Source: Dactylis glomerata (lineage: Eukaryota > Streptophyta > Magnoliopsida > Poales > Poaceae). Taken from it: 64,000 nt of DNA. This document shows, one piece after another, positions 1 to 10,496 of the stretch (the first letter of the stretch is position 1; each line of letters starts with the position of its first letter). The position numbers and the translations under genes were made by a program. The notes under the pieces were generated by a model. That model was not told the origin of the DNA. It saw only the letters and a program-made list of their open reading frames with translations, and searched no databases. The stretch lies in the NCBI GenBank assembly GCA_007115705.1, contig QXEO01002103.1, positions 575,113 to 639,112 of the forward strand, in the 5' to 3' direction.

Positions 1-224
1 TGACATAAGGACGGCCAGCGCCAGCGCATGCACCCTCGTCGGTGTCGGAGTCGCTGGCGCCAATGGAGGATAGTGCGGGTGATAATGACGATGTGAAAGG
101 TTGAAAGATTTTCTAAATAGCAGCTCACTCCATACCTCAATGTGAATTAGATTGGCCGTTCGCCTTGCAAATTGGATTGGTTGAGTAATAACAAAGTATT
201 AAAGAGTGGATCAAATTAATATAA
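1..224. other. Intergenic, nothing recognised
   Basis: This short AT-moderate flank lies to the left of the first Helitron-like element. No supported reading frame, RNA gene or repeat end is visible in it. It could be the target site of that insertion. Confidence 0.4.
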
Positions 225-3200
225 TCTCTACTAATAATACGGCTTGAGGTCGTGATGGTTCGAAAACCGTGGTACTTAAAAAAAAACTAGTTCGTACGTC
301 AATAAAACCGTTTGGTACGTCAACAAGTCCATCGTACGTCAAGAAAACCGGGGATCTTAGAAAAAAACGGAGGAAGGTAACCCCGATCGATCTCTGCCCG
401 ATCCCCATCTTCTTCTTCCTCCCCCACCTTGCCGTCCGCCCCACTGCCCGTCCACCGTGGTGGATCGATTCCTCCTCGAATCTGTGATGCGCCGCCCACC
501 CAGGTTGGTTTTCCGGGCCGCCGAACCACAACCGCGTCGCGTTGGAGAAGGAGGACGCTAGGAGCCGGGCAGCGTGTCCCGCGCGTGGAGAAGGAGGGCG
601 CTAGGAGCCAGTAGCGAGGTCTTGCAGGTGACGAAACGAGAGAGGAGGCGAGATGGAAGAGGGCCGGTGCCATGGAGGCATCTGGGTCGCACGTCACGGC
701 GGACGAGTACTCCCGCGATGAGGCGAGAAGGAAGAGGGCAGGGCCTCGTATTACGCTGTTTCTCCGGTTCCCTGGATGCTCGCCCTCCCACGGGCCTCCT
801 TCCCCCCCAGCGAGTTACCCCTGAATCCCAACGGCCGGCATTGCCCCGAGCTACCCATCCCGCCCGACAGGGACGCCCCAACCTACCACTGCATCAGGGG
901 GTGAAGGGGCTGACGCCTTGCCGACGAGGTGGAGCCGTGGAGGCATAGTGGGGCTGATGCCTTACGTCGGCCGACGAACTGCAGGAGGCGGCATGGTCGA
1001 GCAGGAGGGCTGGGAGCGGCTGCGGCCCGCGTGGGGGCGAAACAGCTGTCAGAGTCAAGCAACGACACTCTGACGCGTGCGCAAATTGTAAAGTGTGTCC
1101 CTCAGATCGCCTAGGTAGTATGATGCGCTACAGCTCTTGCCTGGTAGTATGATGCGATACATCTCTTGCGGAGAAACCTGCTTCCAAAACTATGCAACAC
1201 ATACACATATCGATGGAATCAGCACGTCAATGGCAGCTGCTTCAGTCTGTCACACATGTTTAAAAGAAAAAATCTACAGGTTCAGTGGAGTATACTGATG
1301 TAGTACTTGCCGTAGAAGAAGAAGCTGGCACGCCACATCTCTATTGATCGAATTTTTGCTGCAGGGTTTCCAAACTTAGGATGGTAGTTTTGATTTTGAC
1401 CCGTGAATGTGCAGTTGATACCTCGCCTTGCTCGTGTGTATGTACTAGGCAGTGCGATTAATTAGTAATCTTGTTCCCAGTAAAAGTGAGCCACATAAGA
1501 TAGTGCTACAAAATATTTTAATTTACTTAAATTGTACATCTACTTCAATACATATTACTTATCCCGAAATACCTTACTTATCGCTAAAACAAGTAAATAG
1601 ACACACTAAAATATAGATACATGCAGTAGTACGGATACGGAGGGAGTACTAAATTTGATGTAAATATTTTGTACTCTATATTTTAATTTAATTGTTCAAC
1701 TTTATCTAAATAGACGTTTTAGTATAGATAAAACTAAGTCAATTAATTTAAAATAGGATTATTTTTTCTGTGGCAGCGCACGGGTACGGTAGGGACGCCC
1801 GGCTCTCCCCGTGTAGTGGCCGTGGTCTCCTCCTCAATCCCCGTAGCGGATGCGCCGGTTGCTCGTCCTCCACTGCGAGGCTCCCGGCAAGCCTTGGCCT
1901 GGCTCTCAAAATCCACTGGCGTCGGCAGCGCGCCCTACATCGACAGAGCCTCGCTCCTCTCGTACTCGGTAGATTTGTGGAATAAACTTAGACTGAAATG
2001 TGCGGGGAGAGAAAGAGAGTAGAAGCCCTATCTCTTGTTCCCTAGCGCTCGCCAAAACAGAGGAATCGCAGATTGGAGGTGGCCGGAAAACAACAGATTG
2101 TGCCTCTACGGCACCCAAGTTGCTCCACGCCGCCTGCTCGACTCCAAGCTCTACCTAATGTAATCAGCTGATTCTTAGTTTTAGGCCGTGTTTTATCCAT
2201 GTCTCATACCTACTACTGAGGTGTACTTTACTCTATTATAAAATTCTGCAAATGTTTAAGGTATTATAGATAGAGTATCTCTGCTACCCCATATGATTCA
2301 TATTACTTGTCATAAATATGAATGTATCGGAGCGCAATGGGTGCATTTGCTCCTATTATTATAAATATATTTTAAAATGCCAAAAAAAATATTACGCAAA
2401 CATCTTGACAACCTAGGTGCGCACCAAGTCGATTCACAATAAACTAAACTTTATGTGGCCTATGTAAAAAAGACAATTTTATTGCCAAAATAAGGGTTTA
2501 AACAAGACAATTTTTGTCTGTTTACTAAAAAGCATAAAATTTATCGATTTTTCACAAAAATCTACATGCACATAAAGGGAGAATATTCATATTTTTTATA
2601 CTTTTTAAATTCTAAATATGTTTTTTATATAAAGGGAGAATATTCATCTCGGATCAAAAGTAAATTTCTGCCAAATAGATGGTTGTTATAATAATGCTTA
2701 CATCTTGTTATATCAAAATAAATTATACAAAATAATATTATTTTGTTGTTCTTGCAACCAATAGCTAACCTATTTCACAAGTGTAAAATAGTTTGGCTCA
2801 CCAGAACTTTCGACTGAAGTTCACATGACATTTTAATATCATCCCAATATGACATGTCGGGGCTACAAGAGATTCTTATAAGACAGAGATTGAGAAGGAA
2901 TCACTTGGTGGGGAGAAAGGATTGAAGAGTCCAAGGAAGGCTAGCGTAAGACAGCCGATGATGCTTACAAAACAATAATTTGATGTTAATCAGTAGCAAT
3001 GTGTTGCACGAGTAGCCAGCAGAGGAGATGCATGTCCTGGATGGCTGCTTGGGTTTCGATGGATCTGAAGATGTGTGTGCTTCCGTTGGTTGATGGTGTT
3101 GTATTGTTCTCGTTGAGCATGGCTGGCTAAAGGCAGATTCAGCCTGCAATTTGCAGATGTGTCAATACATGGAATTGGGCACACGGTGTTACAGATGGGT

Positions 3201-4139
3201 GGTTCTGAATTTATACATCACAGAGAGGGATTGCCCCTGTCCGTATAGTTTCTAGCTCTACATGTTGCCCCTGTCCATATATTTTTAGCTCAATCTGATA
3301 TTGCGATATGTGTGATGCATGATGGTTCAGTGGTGTTACTGATGCTCACAAGATAGAGATGAACAGTCATGTTTGTGCCGTCCTTTGTACTTGGGACGGT
3401 AAAAATTCTAGGTTTTTATGTTCCCCATAGGTTTCTTAATTAATACTTCCGCTCTGAATTAGCCAGGATTCATATGATGGTCTGGTATATCAAACGGAAT
3501 GTCCGTGCACGTGTGTATGCTCAAAGAAATTTAGATTTGAATCGGATGTAGATGTTCTCACTAGCATGCACACAATAACTTTTAATATCTACGATGAGGA
3601 ATAGATGTTGATTTGTACCGGTAATTTTTAGTATCCAGTAAGAAATATTAACAATTGTGTACATGCCAAATCTTTATTTCCAGAAAGATACATTCAAACT
3701 TAACATACTTGATTTAGTGTCAACTAAAACCAGTTCTGCTCACTAACAATTTCTTTGATATTATCAAGTATGTACCTTGTTATCCGACTAAGTTTTCAAG
3801 AGTTGCATGTTATGTCTTCAATTTAATGGTAACTCGACCACTACTCCCCAACTTTGAGGGAGGGGAAAGCCTTCTTGTAGTGAAGTGAGCAGGCGATGGC
3901 AATATGTCGCTTTGACCATGTTTGTGCACATATACCGAGTGATCTGGTTGAAATGATGAGGAGAGGAGATAGTGGTAGGAGCATGATCGTAGAGCGTGCC
4001 ATAATATTTTGAAACGGGCTGGTTCCGACCGGGCGATGCCTCTTGACCGGGAAAATCTGATTACCACAAATATATTTATCATGCAGCAAGAATTATTTAT
4101 CATACGATGACCCGTTGCAACGCACGGGTATTGTGCTAG
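225..4139 (+). mobile_element. Helitron-like element (candidate)
   Basis: The left end reads TCTCTACTAATAATACGG directly after an A. The right end has a short GC stem (CCCGT ... ACGGG) followed by TTGTG and CTAG directly before a T. TC at the 5' end, a hairpin about 10 bases from a 3' CTRR end and insertion between A and T are the hallmarks of Helitrons. No Rep/helicase gene is present, so it would be non-autonomous. The interior has two GC-rich stretches (about 400-1110 and 1770-2130) with exon-like composition that may be captured gene pieces, although no protein family is recognised. Three short direct copies of GTACGTCAA lie near 294-345, and a Stowaway MITE end lies near 1632-1650. The pairing of these two ends is an inference. 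A second similar 3' end lies at 4275. Confidence 0.45.
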
Positions 4140-4245
4140 TCAAATATTAGGATGAAAGGGCAAACTTAGGCTAGGGTTAAGGTTCGATCGACCTTGGCGT
4201 AAAATTTGGGCCAGATTGACTTTTTCAATTAAATATTTTGCTACT

Positions 4246-4275
4246 CCCGTTGCAACGTACGGGCATTTGTGCTAG
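4246..4275 (+). mobile_element. Second Helitron-type 3' end
   Basis: CCCGT TGCAACGT ACGGG forms a stem followed by CATTTGTG and CTAG before a T, almost a copy of the end at 4108-4139. It is either the 3' end of an outer or tandem Helitron sharing the 5' end near 225, or an orphan terminus. No separate 5' end was found in the 136 bases between them. Confidence 0.4.
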
Positions 4276-4276
4276 T

Positions 4277-4728
4277 ACATCATAAAAAGCAAAGAGAAAG
4301 AGCAACAAGAAAGGAAAAGGGGAAATTGTAAAGACAAAAAGATAAAAGTAAAAACCCTAGAAAATTAGAGAAAACTAAATGAAAAGAAAGGAAGAATAAA
4401 TGGAAGCAGAGAAGAGAGGGCATGGTGTGTGTGCGTGTGTTGGTGTGAGAGCGCCGGCGGAGGGCAGGAGGACCCCTGACATGGAAATTTTTCCGTTACA
4501 CCCCTACAATTTCATGTTAAATGCTCCCTAAAGTTGTGTATTTTACATGCTAGGCCCTCCCTAACAATTTAGTGCACTTCTTTTCTTTTATTGCCCCCTA
4601 AAAAATCCTGCCTCCTCCCCTGTGTGCGAGGGTGCGTGTGTACGTCTCGGCACGCTTGCAAGCTATACTTAAAAGAAGAAATAAATAATTGGTCTTGTGA
4701 GGAGGTGTCATGGATGACAATTGAATTA
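4277..4728. other. Intergenic, AT-rich
   Basis: A purine-rich stretch (about 4290-4410) and short pyrimidine runs are present. There is no supported gene or recognisable repeat boundary. Confidence 0.35.
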
Positions 4729-4832
4729 CTCCTCCGATTCATATTACTTGTCACTAATATAGATGTATCTAGGCATATGTTCAGTGTGTAGATACATCCA
4801 TACTAGTGATAAGTAATATAAGTCAGAAGGAG
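4729..4832. mobile_element. Stowaway-like MITE
   Basis: The element begins CTCCTCCGATTCATATTACT and ends in its imperfect reverse complement. It is flanked by TA on both sides (4727-4728 and 4833-4834 after GAGTAG drift). Terminal CTCC(C)TCCG and a TA target duplication define grass Stowaway (Tc1/mariner-type) MITEs. It is about 104 bp and non-coding. Confidence 0.7.
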
Positions 4833-4834
4833 TA

Positions 4835-5429
4835 GAAAAAAGGAAGAACGAACAAAGACAGAATGGCTTGCCCAAGTGATAAGCGATATTTCCTCCGATA
4901 AGTGCGGAATACAAATTCGTGTGGCTTTAGTCTCTCAAAAAAAAAGTAGCTAAAGTTTTCAAACCATCTTTGATTGAAAAGTGGATTGAGTTCCAAGTAA
5001 ACTTAAAGAGTAATCAACTTTTTGCATTTGTTTAAATATAAACTCAAACTAATATACATTTTAAACAGATTGACAGAAGTATGAGTCATTTACTATTCTG
5101 TTGCTCACAGCTATATGCTTGATATTGGATGCATGCATATTGATATATTTTAACGAACTTTTTTGGGGTGCGAAGTGTGTACTTTCTATTCAGTGGGTAT
5201 ACTTCTCAAGGTAGTATGTATGCACATACTTCTCATATTAGTGTGTACTTATTACAATACTTCAGTTAGCCATTGTGCTAGTATTTTAGCTAATATCATG
5301 TACTCCAGTTTAACAAAATTGATGATATGATATTTAATTAAGAAAGCTGATGTGACAATTAACTAAGGAATAAAGATGATTAAAGTAACATAGGTGGATA
5401 TCATGTCATAAAGCCGGAAAATCAGTTTA
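4835..5429. other. Intergenic, AT-rich
   Basis: Low-complexity AT-rich sequence without a supported gene, RNA or transposon end. Confidence 0.35.
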
Positions 5430-5827
5430 GGTCTCGGGCTCCTGGAGCCTGGTTTTGATTTTTTTTTGAAGTAACATTTTGAAGTTTCAAAAAATTCCAA
5501 AAAAAATCCCAGATGTTGACAATAACGTACTCTATGGTCTTGCAAAATCTTAATACAAAATAGGCTGTAATGCGGTCTACACAAAAATGACAAATACTGA
5601 CCAGCTGGGAGGTTTTTTGAATTTTGCACGGTTCATGTCTGAGATCTGGAAATTTTTATTTTTTACACAGCCCATAATACATAATATTTCGCATTGATTT
5701 TTTTGTACACGGGTAGAATTCATGATTATCTACATGCAAGATTTTTCTCCATTTTTTTTGAAACTTCAAAATGCCGATTTCAAAAAAATTCAAAAACTGG
5801 GCTTTAGGGAGCCCGGGATCCAAAACG
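5430..5827. mobile_element. Fold-back MITE-like element
   Basis: The left edge (GTCTCGGGCTCCTGGAGCC) and right edge (GGGAGCCCGGGATCC) are imperfect inverted repeats. The interior carries matching TTTTTTTGAAA-type arms. Elements with the same layout recur at 6201-6572, 9180-9550 and about 19015-19395. It is non-coding; the family is not named here. Confidence 0.45.
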
Positions 5828-5894
5828 ACGCACTCGTCATAAAGCATACTACTAGAAAAATTAAAACCAAATAGATTGTTTACACAATTTTGTA

Positions 5895-6109
5895 CTACCT
5901 CCGTTTCGGTTTACTCGTCCCCCCCCCCCCCCCCCCCCCGTGTCCCTATCAACTTAATATGTGAGATATATAATAAAATATATATCATTAGAAACTTTAG
6001 TTGGTATACTTTCTAATGATATAATTTTTGTATTATATAATTTATGTTATATAGATCAAATTGACTACCTATGTACACGCAAAGGACTTGTAAACCGAAA
6101 CGGATGGAG
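5895..6109. mobile_element. Stowaway-like MITE with poly-C tract
   Basis: The element starts CTACCTCCGTTTCGGTTTAC and ends in the reverse complement GTAAACCGAAACGGATGGAG. It is flanked by TA (5893-5894, 6110-6111). A run of 21 C (5919-5939) directly follows the left terminal repeat and is absent from the right arm, so it arose after insertion or in the source copy. Confidence 0.7.
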
Positions 6110-6200
6110 TATTGAGATTCGATAAATCATTGAATTGAATGAAAATATGATATTATTACATAAATAGAGATAGTATTATATAATAGTTATATGGGGGTGG

Positions 6201-6572
6201 TGTTTTGGATCCTCATATGCTCCCTTTATTTTGAAATACATATTTGACATATTTTAAAATGTTTAAAAATTGAAACCAGAAATTCACACATACATCTTCA
6301 CGTGCTACATATCCACAAAGTTGTTTCATGACAAATCGATGTGTTATGTGGCGTGTGTAAAAAAGACAAAGTTTGGTGCTTAAAATAAGGCATTTGATAT
6401 GACATTTTTTTTTGTCTTTTTTACATAGATCACAAAAAGTATCGATTTTCGGCGAAACTTTACAAACGTACTTAGATTATGCATATATAAATGCAAAATT
6501 TTCGATCATATTTTTTAACATTCCAAAATATGTTTTTTAGATAGAGGGACTATATGCATCTGGAAGCCGAAC
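6201..6572. mobile_element. Fold-back MITE-like element
   Basis: The left edge TGTTTTGGATCCTCATATGC and the right edge (TATATGCATCTGGAAGCCGA) are diverged inverted repeats. The interior is non-coding and carries AAAAAGACAAA and its mirrored TTTGTCTTTTT arms. The structure is shared with the copy at 9180-9550. Confidence 0.45.
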
Positions 6573-6904
6573 TGAATTTCCTTATATAATAGTGATACTA
6601 TCCAATATGATCAGCATAATAGTTACACGTCTACTATGCGTCCCATGATAATTAAGTAGGCTGACTAGCTTAGTCCGACGCACGAATGCACGATCAAAGT
6701 ACTGCCGCCGCACTACTACTAGGGAGCTAGGGACTGAACGTGCATGCCACAATCATGCAACGATCGAGCATAGCGTCTTCTCGTATTAATGCATGGCTCA
6801 CATGGACTGATGACACATTCGCTTGTACGGAATAGCATTTGTGGGATAACCCAAGAACTTTGTGCCAAAAAAGAAGATAACTCCGCATCCGCGCGTCTCC
6901 GACG

Positions 6905-7558
6905 ATGGCAACCACGTCTCATCGTCCTTCCTCCATGACGTGCAGCCTTCTAGCGCCATGCAAGCGAGCCCTCGCGCGGATCTTCCGCATCCCGGCTTCC
7001 ATCAGGGCCTTCCGGTTCCGCAACTTCCGCAAGTCCGCCGCCAAGATGAGCCCCCACAACCGCCGCCGACGCCGTGGCCGCCGCTCGAGCCGGAGCTTCT
7101 CCTCCACCATCTTCAGGCCGCTCATGCGTTCCTCCTCCACGCCGGAAACCACGACAGAGAGCCCTACCGCTGTCAGGGCGCTGCCGGTGCCGGAGGTGCC
7201 GGCGCACGCGGCGCCGGTGCCGTCGCCGGAGACGCCGGCTTACGTGAAGATGGTGGAGCGGCTCCGGTCGAGGACGAGTGCGTGCACCGGAGAGGAGAAG
7301 GACGCATGCCATAGCTTCGAGACCTGCCTCATGGAGATTTTGACGGAGGAAGGGAAGGCGCGGGACCGGCAGGACGTGGAGGAGCTACTGCAGTGCTGGG
7401 AGCGGCTCAAGTCGCCGGTGTTTGTCGATCTGGTCTGCCGGTACTACGGCGATCTATGCAAGGACTTGTTCTCCTCGGCCGGCGGTGACGACGACGACGG
7501 TGGGAACACTAACAAGGACGAGGGATCGGTCCCCACGCCGGCCCCTTTGTTGGAGTAA
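6905..7558 (+). CDS. OVATE-family-like protein (probable transcriptional repressor)
   Basis: A single exon encodes 217 residues. The N-terminal half is very basic and serine-rich, with an RRRRRGRRSSR stretch near residues 53-63 that could act as a nuclear localisation or DNA-contact segment. Residues about 136-190 contain FETCLMEILTEEGK, DVEELLQCWERL and YYGDLCKDLF. This matches the spacing of the C-terminal OVATE domain (F..sM.EMi..., DLEELL.C...L, ...LF) and most resembles the divergent OFP17/OFP20 type with SPVF.LVCR. OVATE proteins are plant-specific repressors that bind TALE homeodomain proteins and affect organ shape. The tail is acidic (a GDDDDGG run). The start at 6905 is the first ATG of the long frame; the internal ATG at 6938 is possible. 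The GC-rich coding region stands out from its AT-rich surroundings. The family call rests on memory of the motif, not on a search. Confidence 0.65.
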   Translation: MATTSHRPSSMTCSLLAPCKRALARIFRIPASIRAFRFRNFRKSAAKMSPHNRRRRRGRRSSRSFSSTIFRPLMRSSSTPETTTESPTAVRALPVPEVPAHAAPVPSPETPAYVKMVERLRSRTSACTGEEKDACHSFETCLMEILTEEGKARDRQDVEELLQCWERLKSPVFVDLVCRYYGDLCKDLFSSAGGDDDDGGNTNKDEGSVPTPAPLLE

Positions 7559-7682
7559 TTGACTCATTGCAGCATCTTCTTTGTAACACAAAACCTTCGG
7601 TTTCTCGATGCTCCATAAAAAAATATGGAGCTAAATAATTCAAATTTTTAATCCGTACTGGCTCAGCACTACTAAAGTAAGG

Positions 7683-8220
7683 AATTTTTGACAGAAGAGA
7701 CCACCTGCACCAATGAAATGTCAAAAGAGACCACCTCTGAAAATATTTGCCAAAAAAGACCCCCTCGGAGTGGCGGCACCCCCGGCCAGGCGGCACGTGG
7801 CACGTGCCGCCTGGGCCGGTGCCGGCAGGGGCCTGCCGCCAATGCCCACGCCTGTCCAGGTGGCAACGTGCCGCCAGTGTGATCGCCGGCACCCTGGGCA
7901 GCCCGACCGGCGCTGACTCCGAGGCGAGAGGCTATTCGTTTCGTTGCATGCGATGATAGAGAAAATAAACCACGACATCAATTAAAAACCAGGGTGCCGC
8001 CACCACCGTTGCCGGCATGTGCCACGTGGACATGCACGGCAACATGCCGGGTTTGGCATTGGCGGCAGGGTGGTGCCGGCTTTGGCATTGGCGGCACGTG
8101 CCACGTGTGTCGCGTCGGCAAGGGTGCCGCCATTCGCAGGTGGTCCTTTTTGACAAAAATTTTCAGAGGTGGTCTTTTCTAGCATTTCAGTGGCGCGGGT
8201 GGTCTTATTTGTCAAAAATT
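7683..8220. mobile_element. Mutator-like MITE with long terminal inverted repeats
   Basis: The first about 110 bases (AATTTTTGACAGAAGAGACC ...) are repeated in inverted orientation at the end (... GGTCTTATTTGTCAAAAATT). CTAAAGTAAGG occurs immediately outside both ends (7672-7682 and 8221-8231), giving a 9-11 bp target duplication typical of Mutator-type elements. The GC-rich centre has several copies of GCCGGCA and GGCACGTG-like motifs and could fold strongly. It lies 124 bp after the stop of the OVATE-like gene, so it may affect that gene's 3' region. Confidence 0.75.
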
Positions 8221-8231
8221 CTAAAGTAAGG

Positions 8232-9160
8232 GACTCTAATATGGAGCGGATGTTCCGCGGAACGAAAGCATCCATGAGTTGTTTGTTACGTTGTTCAGCG
8301 CCATCCACATTTTATAAAAGCATGTCACTAGAATAACATTATCAAATTTTAGTTGTAACGTATATTGCAACTTGTCACTAGCATAAATCATGAATGCATT
8401 GTACAAATCTCATGTGCAATCTTACATGCAACTAAAAAAATCTCAGTTACAACCCAACTTGCAACTCAATTGCACAAATCACGATATGATAACCTAATGG
8501 TTTAGAAATCTACCGAGGACTAAGTTAGGCTCAACACTACTAGCAAAACTGTTTATTAAAAAAATTCAATGACTGACAAACTCGTTTGCTCCATGTGTTA
8601 AAATCTGAACGTTTGCTTAATATACTATATTTTTCAAAAAAGAACTTTTCTCGACGTTCGTACAAACAGGTTTTGTGTTAACTGACTACTAGAAATCACG
8701 GCACAAGACCATTGCTGGCGAAGTTCGGTGCAAATGCCTAAATCCACAATTTAGCACTACATGGGTTCATTTCTATCTACTAAATCAGCATAATACGTCG
8801 CCACTGTAGCCAAATCCGTCAAAAAAAAAAAATCTCCATCAGTTTGGCCACCCGATCATGCATGGCTCCAAATTGTCTCCTCGTGGTTTCGTGTCTACTT
8901 TTGTCTTCTCTATCTTGACTACCTTAACTATGGTGGCATATATAACGACACGAGAATGTCCATCCAATAGTACACAACACAAATATGTAGCTAGTGATTA
9001 ATCGACATGTGAGAGAAGGCCATAAGATTAGAAGATAGAACTTTTTAGGGTTCTTTAAAAAAAACAGCGCCGATGTTGCATGAGTCAACACGCCACACAA
9101 CCGGGTCAGACCTAGGTAGGACCGGTGATAAGTCTCTTATATATATATACACTTTTAGGA
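8232..9160. other. Intergenic, no gene seen
   Basis: AT-rich sequence. The part from about 8300 to 8520 repeats TGCAACT/AGTTGCA-type words and may be the remains of another small DNA transposon. No protein-coding evidence. Confidence 0.35.
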
Positions 9161-9179
9161 TCTAATGTCGGAAATCCAA

Positions 9180-9550
9180 TTTGGCTCTCCAGTGCATATG
9201 AAACCTATTATTTGATAACACATTTCAAAATACAAAAAAATTAGAAAAAATATTTGCGTGCACATCCAGACATTCTATGTTTGTACAGAAGTTTGCAGGA
9301 AAATTGAACACTTCGTGTGTTCCGTGTAAAGAAGACAAATTTCGATGTTCCGGCCAACATGGCTATTCACGGAAGATTTTTTTTGTCTTTTTATATGCCA
9401 CATAAAATGTTGTTTTTTCCCAAAAACTTATATGGAAACATGGAATGTTCAGATGTACATGCAAATATATTTTTTCAAATTTTTTGATGATTTGAAATTT
9501 ATCTATTATGCATTTTTCATAATAGGTCCATATGCACTTGGGAGCCAAAA
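9180..9550. mobile_element. Fold-back MITE-like element
   Basis: The left edge TTGGCTCTCCAGTGCATATG and the right edge CATATGCACTTGGGAGCCAA (opposite strand reads TTGGCTCCCAAGTGCATATG) form a clear about 30-bp terminal inverted repeat. The interior has the AAGAAGACAAA / TTTTTTTGTCTT arms also seen at 6201-6572. Non-coding. Confidence 0.6.
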
Positions 9551-10364
9551 CATCAGTTACAACTCTAAATGTGCATTCATCTAAAATAAACCCCTAAATG
9601 TGCATTTTCATATTTGTAGGAGTCAATTGACATATCGACAAATATTTGTTTTGCCTGCTCGCTCTTATATTCTCTAATGCCCAATTCTTTATATCTTGAA
9701 GCCTTATTCCGAGGATACAAAGAGAGAACCATGGATGTGCATCACTAGGGAAGTTGAGGGAAGCCATTTTCCATTTTAGCAAAATAATTTCTATTTCTAC
9801 CTGCTTAAGGTATTCATCATTCTAGACTTCTAGTACAACTGGTGCAGTAGAATTACAACAAACTCGTGTATAGGGAACTAAATCTTGATCGAGTCATTTA
9901 TTCCTTTACCCAAGGAAAGTACTTCTATTTTCCATATCCAATCGCGGATCCCTGCATTTCTATAATAAATTAAATAGGTAGGGCCAGCAATTAACCTATC
10001 GTCCCCTCCCAAGGCCAAGAGCCCTCCGAGTTTTCAACTTGGACAATGCGCCGAAACCCCGGATTCCTTCGGGCAGCAGACCATGGACCAATGCGCCAAG
10101 GAATTGATGCCAGAAGCGAGATGCTCATCATCACACCATGACCAATTCGCCAAGGAATTGATGCTAGAAGCAGGATGCTCATTATCACTTTTCCAAATGT
10201 ATCCCTACAATTTGCGTAGATTCTATTGGGCACCTGTTTGGGGGACTTGCAACGTTGATGGGGAGTATATCTTTACATGTATAAAAAACATTAAACGATG
10301 TAGTAACATAAGTTGTTGATTGCATCGCACGGAAGACACATTAATTTTCTTGGAGAATCAAGCC
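9551..10364. other. Intergenic with a 54-bp tandem duplication
   Basis: At 10086-10139 and 10140-10190 the unit GACCAAT(G/T)CGCCAAGGAA is repeated with a period of 54 bases (18 codons) and a few differences. No gene can be supported around it. Confidence 0.4.
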
Positions 10365-10496
10365 CTCCCTCCGTCCCAGATTAGTTATCTCAACTTTACT
10401 TAGATACATATGTATCTAGACGTGCGCGTTTTAATATGTAGATATATATATGAATATAGACAAAGTTGAGATAACTAATTTGAGATGCATGAAGTA
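10365..10496. mobile_element. Stowaway-like MITE (degenerate)
   Basis: CTCCCTCCGTCCCAGATTAG at the left pairs with CTAATTTGAGATGCATGAAG at the right, and both arms carry TTATCTCAACTTT or its complement. The terminal repeat on the right has drifted. The interior has a second nested inverted repeat around ATACATATGTAT. Confidence 0.6.

Noticed and set aside
429..1114. Overlapping GC-rich frames (574-948 and others) as a gene
   Set aside because: Frames exist on both strands without domain, splice or promoter support; more likely captured or decayed DNA in a Helitron-like element.
7994..8229. Small open frames inside the Mutator-like MITE
   Set aside because: They come from the GC-rich, repetitive centre and inverted arms; the same words are read on both strands.
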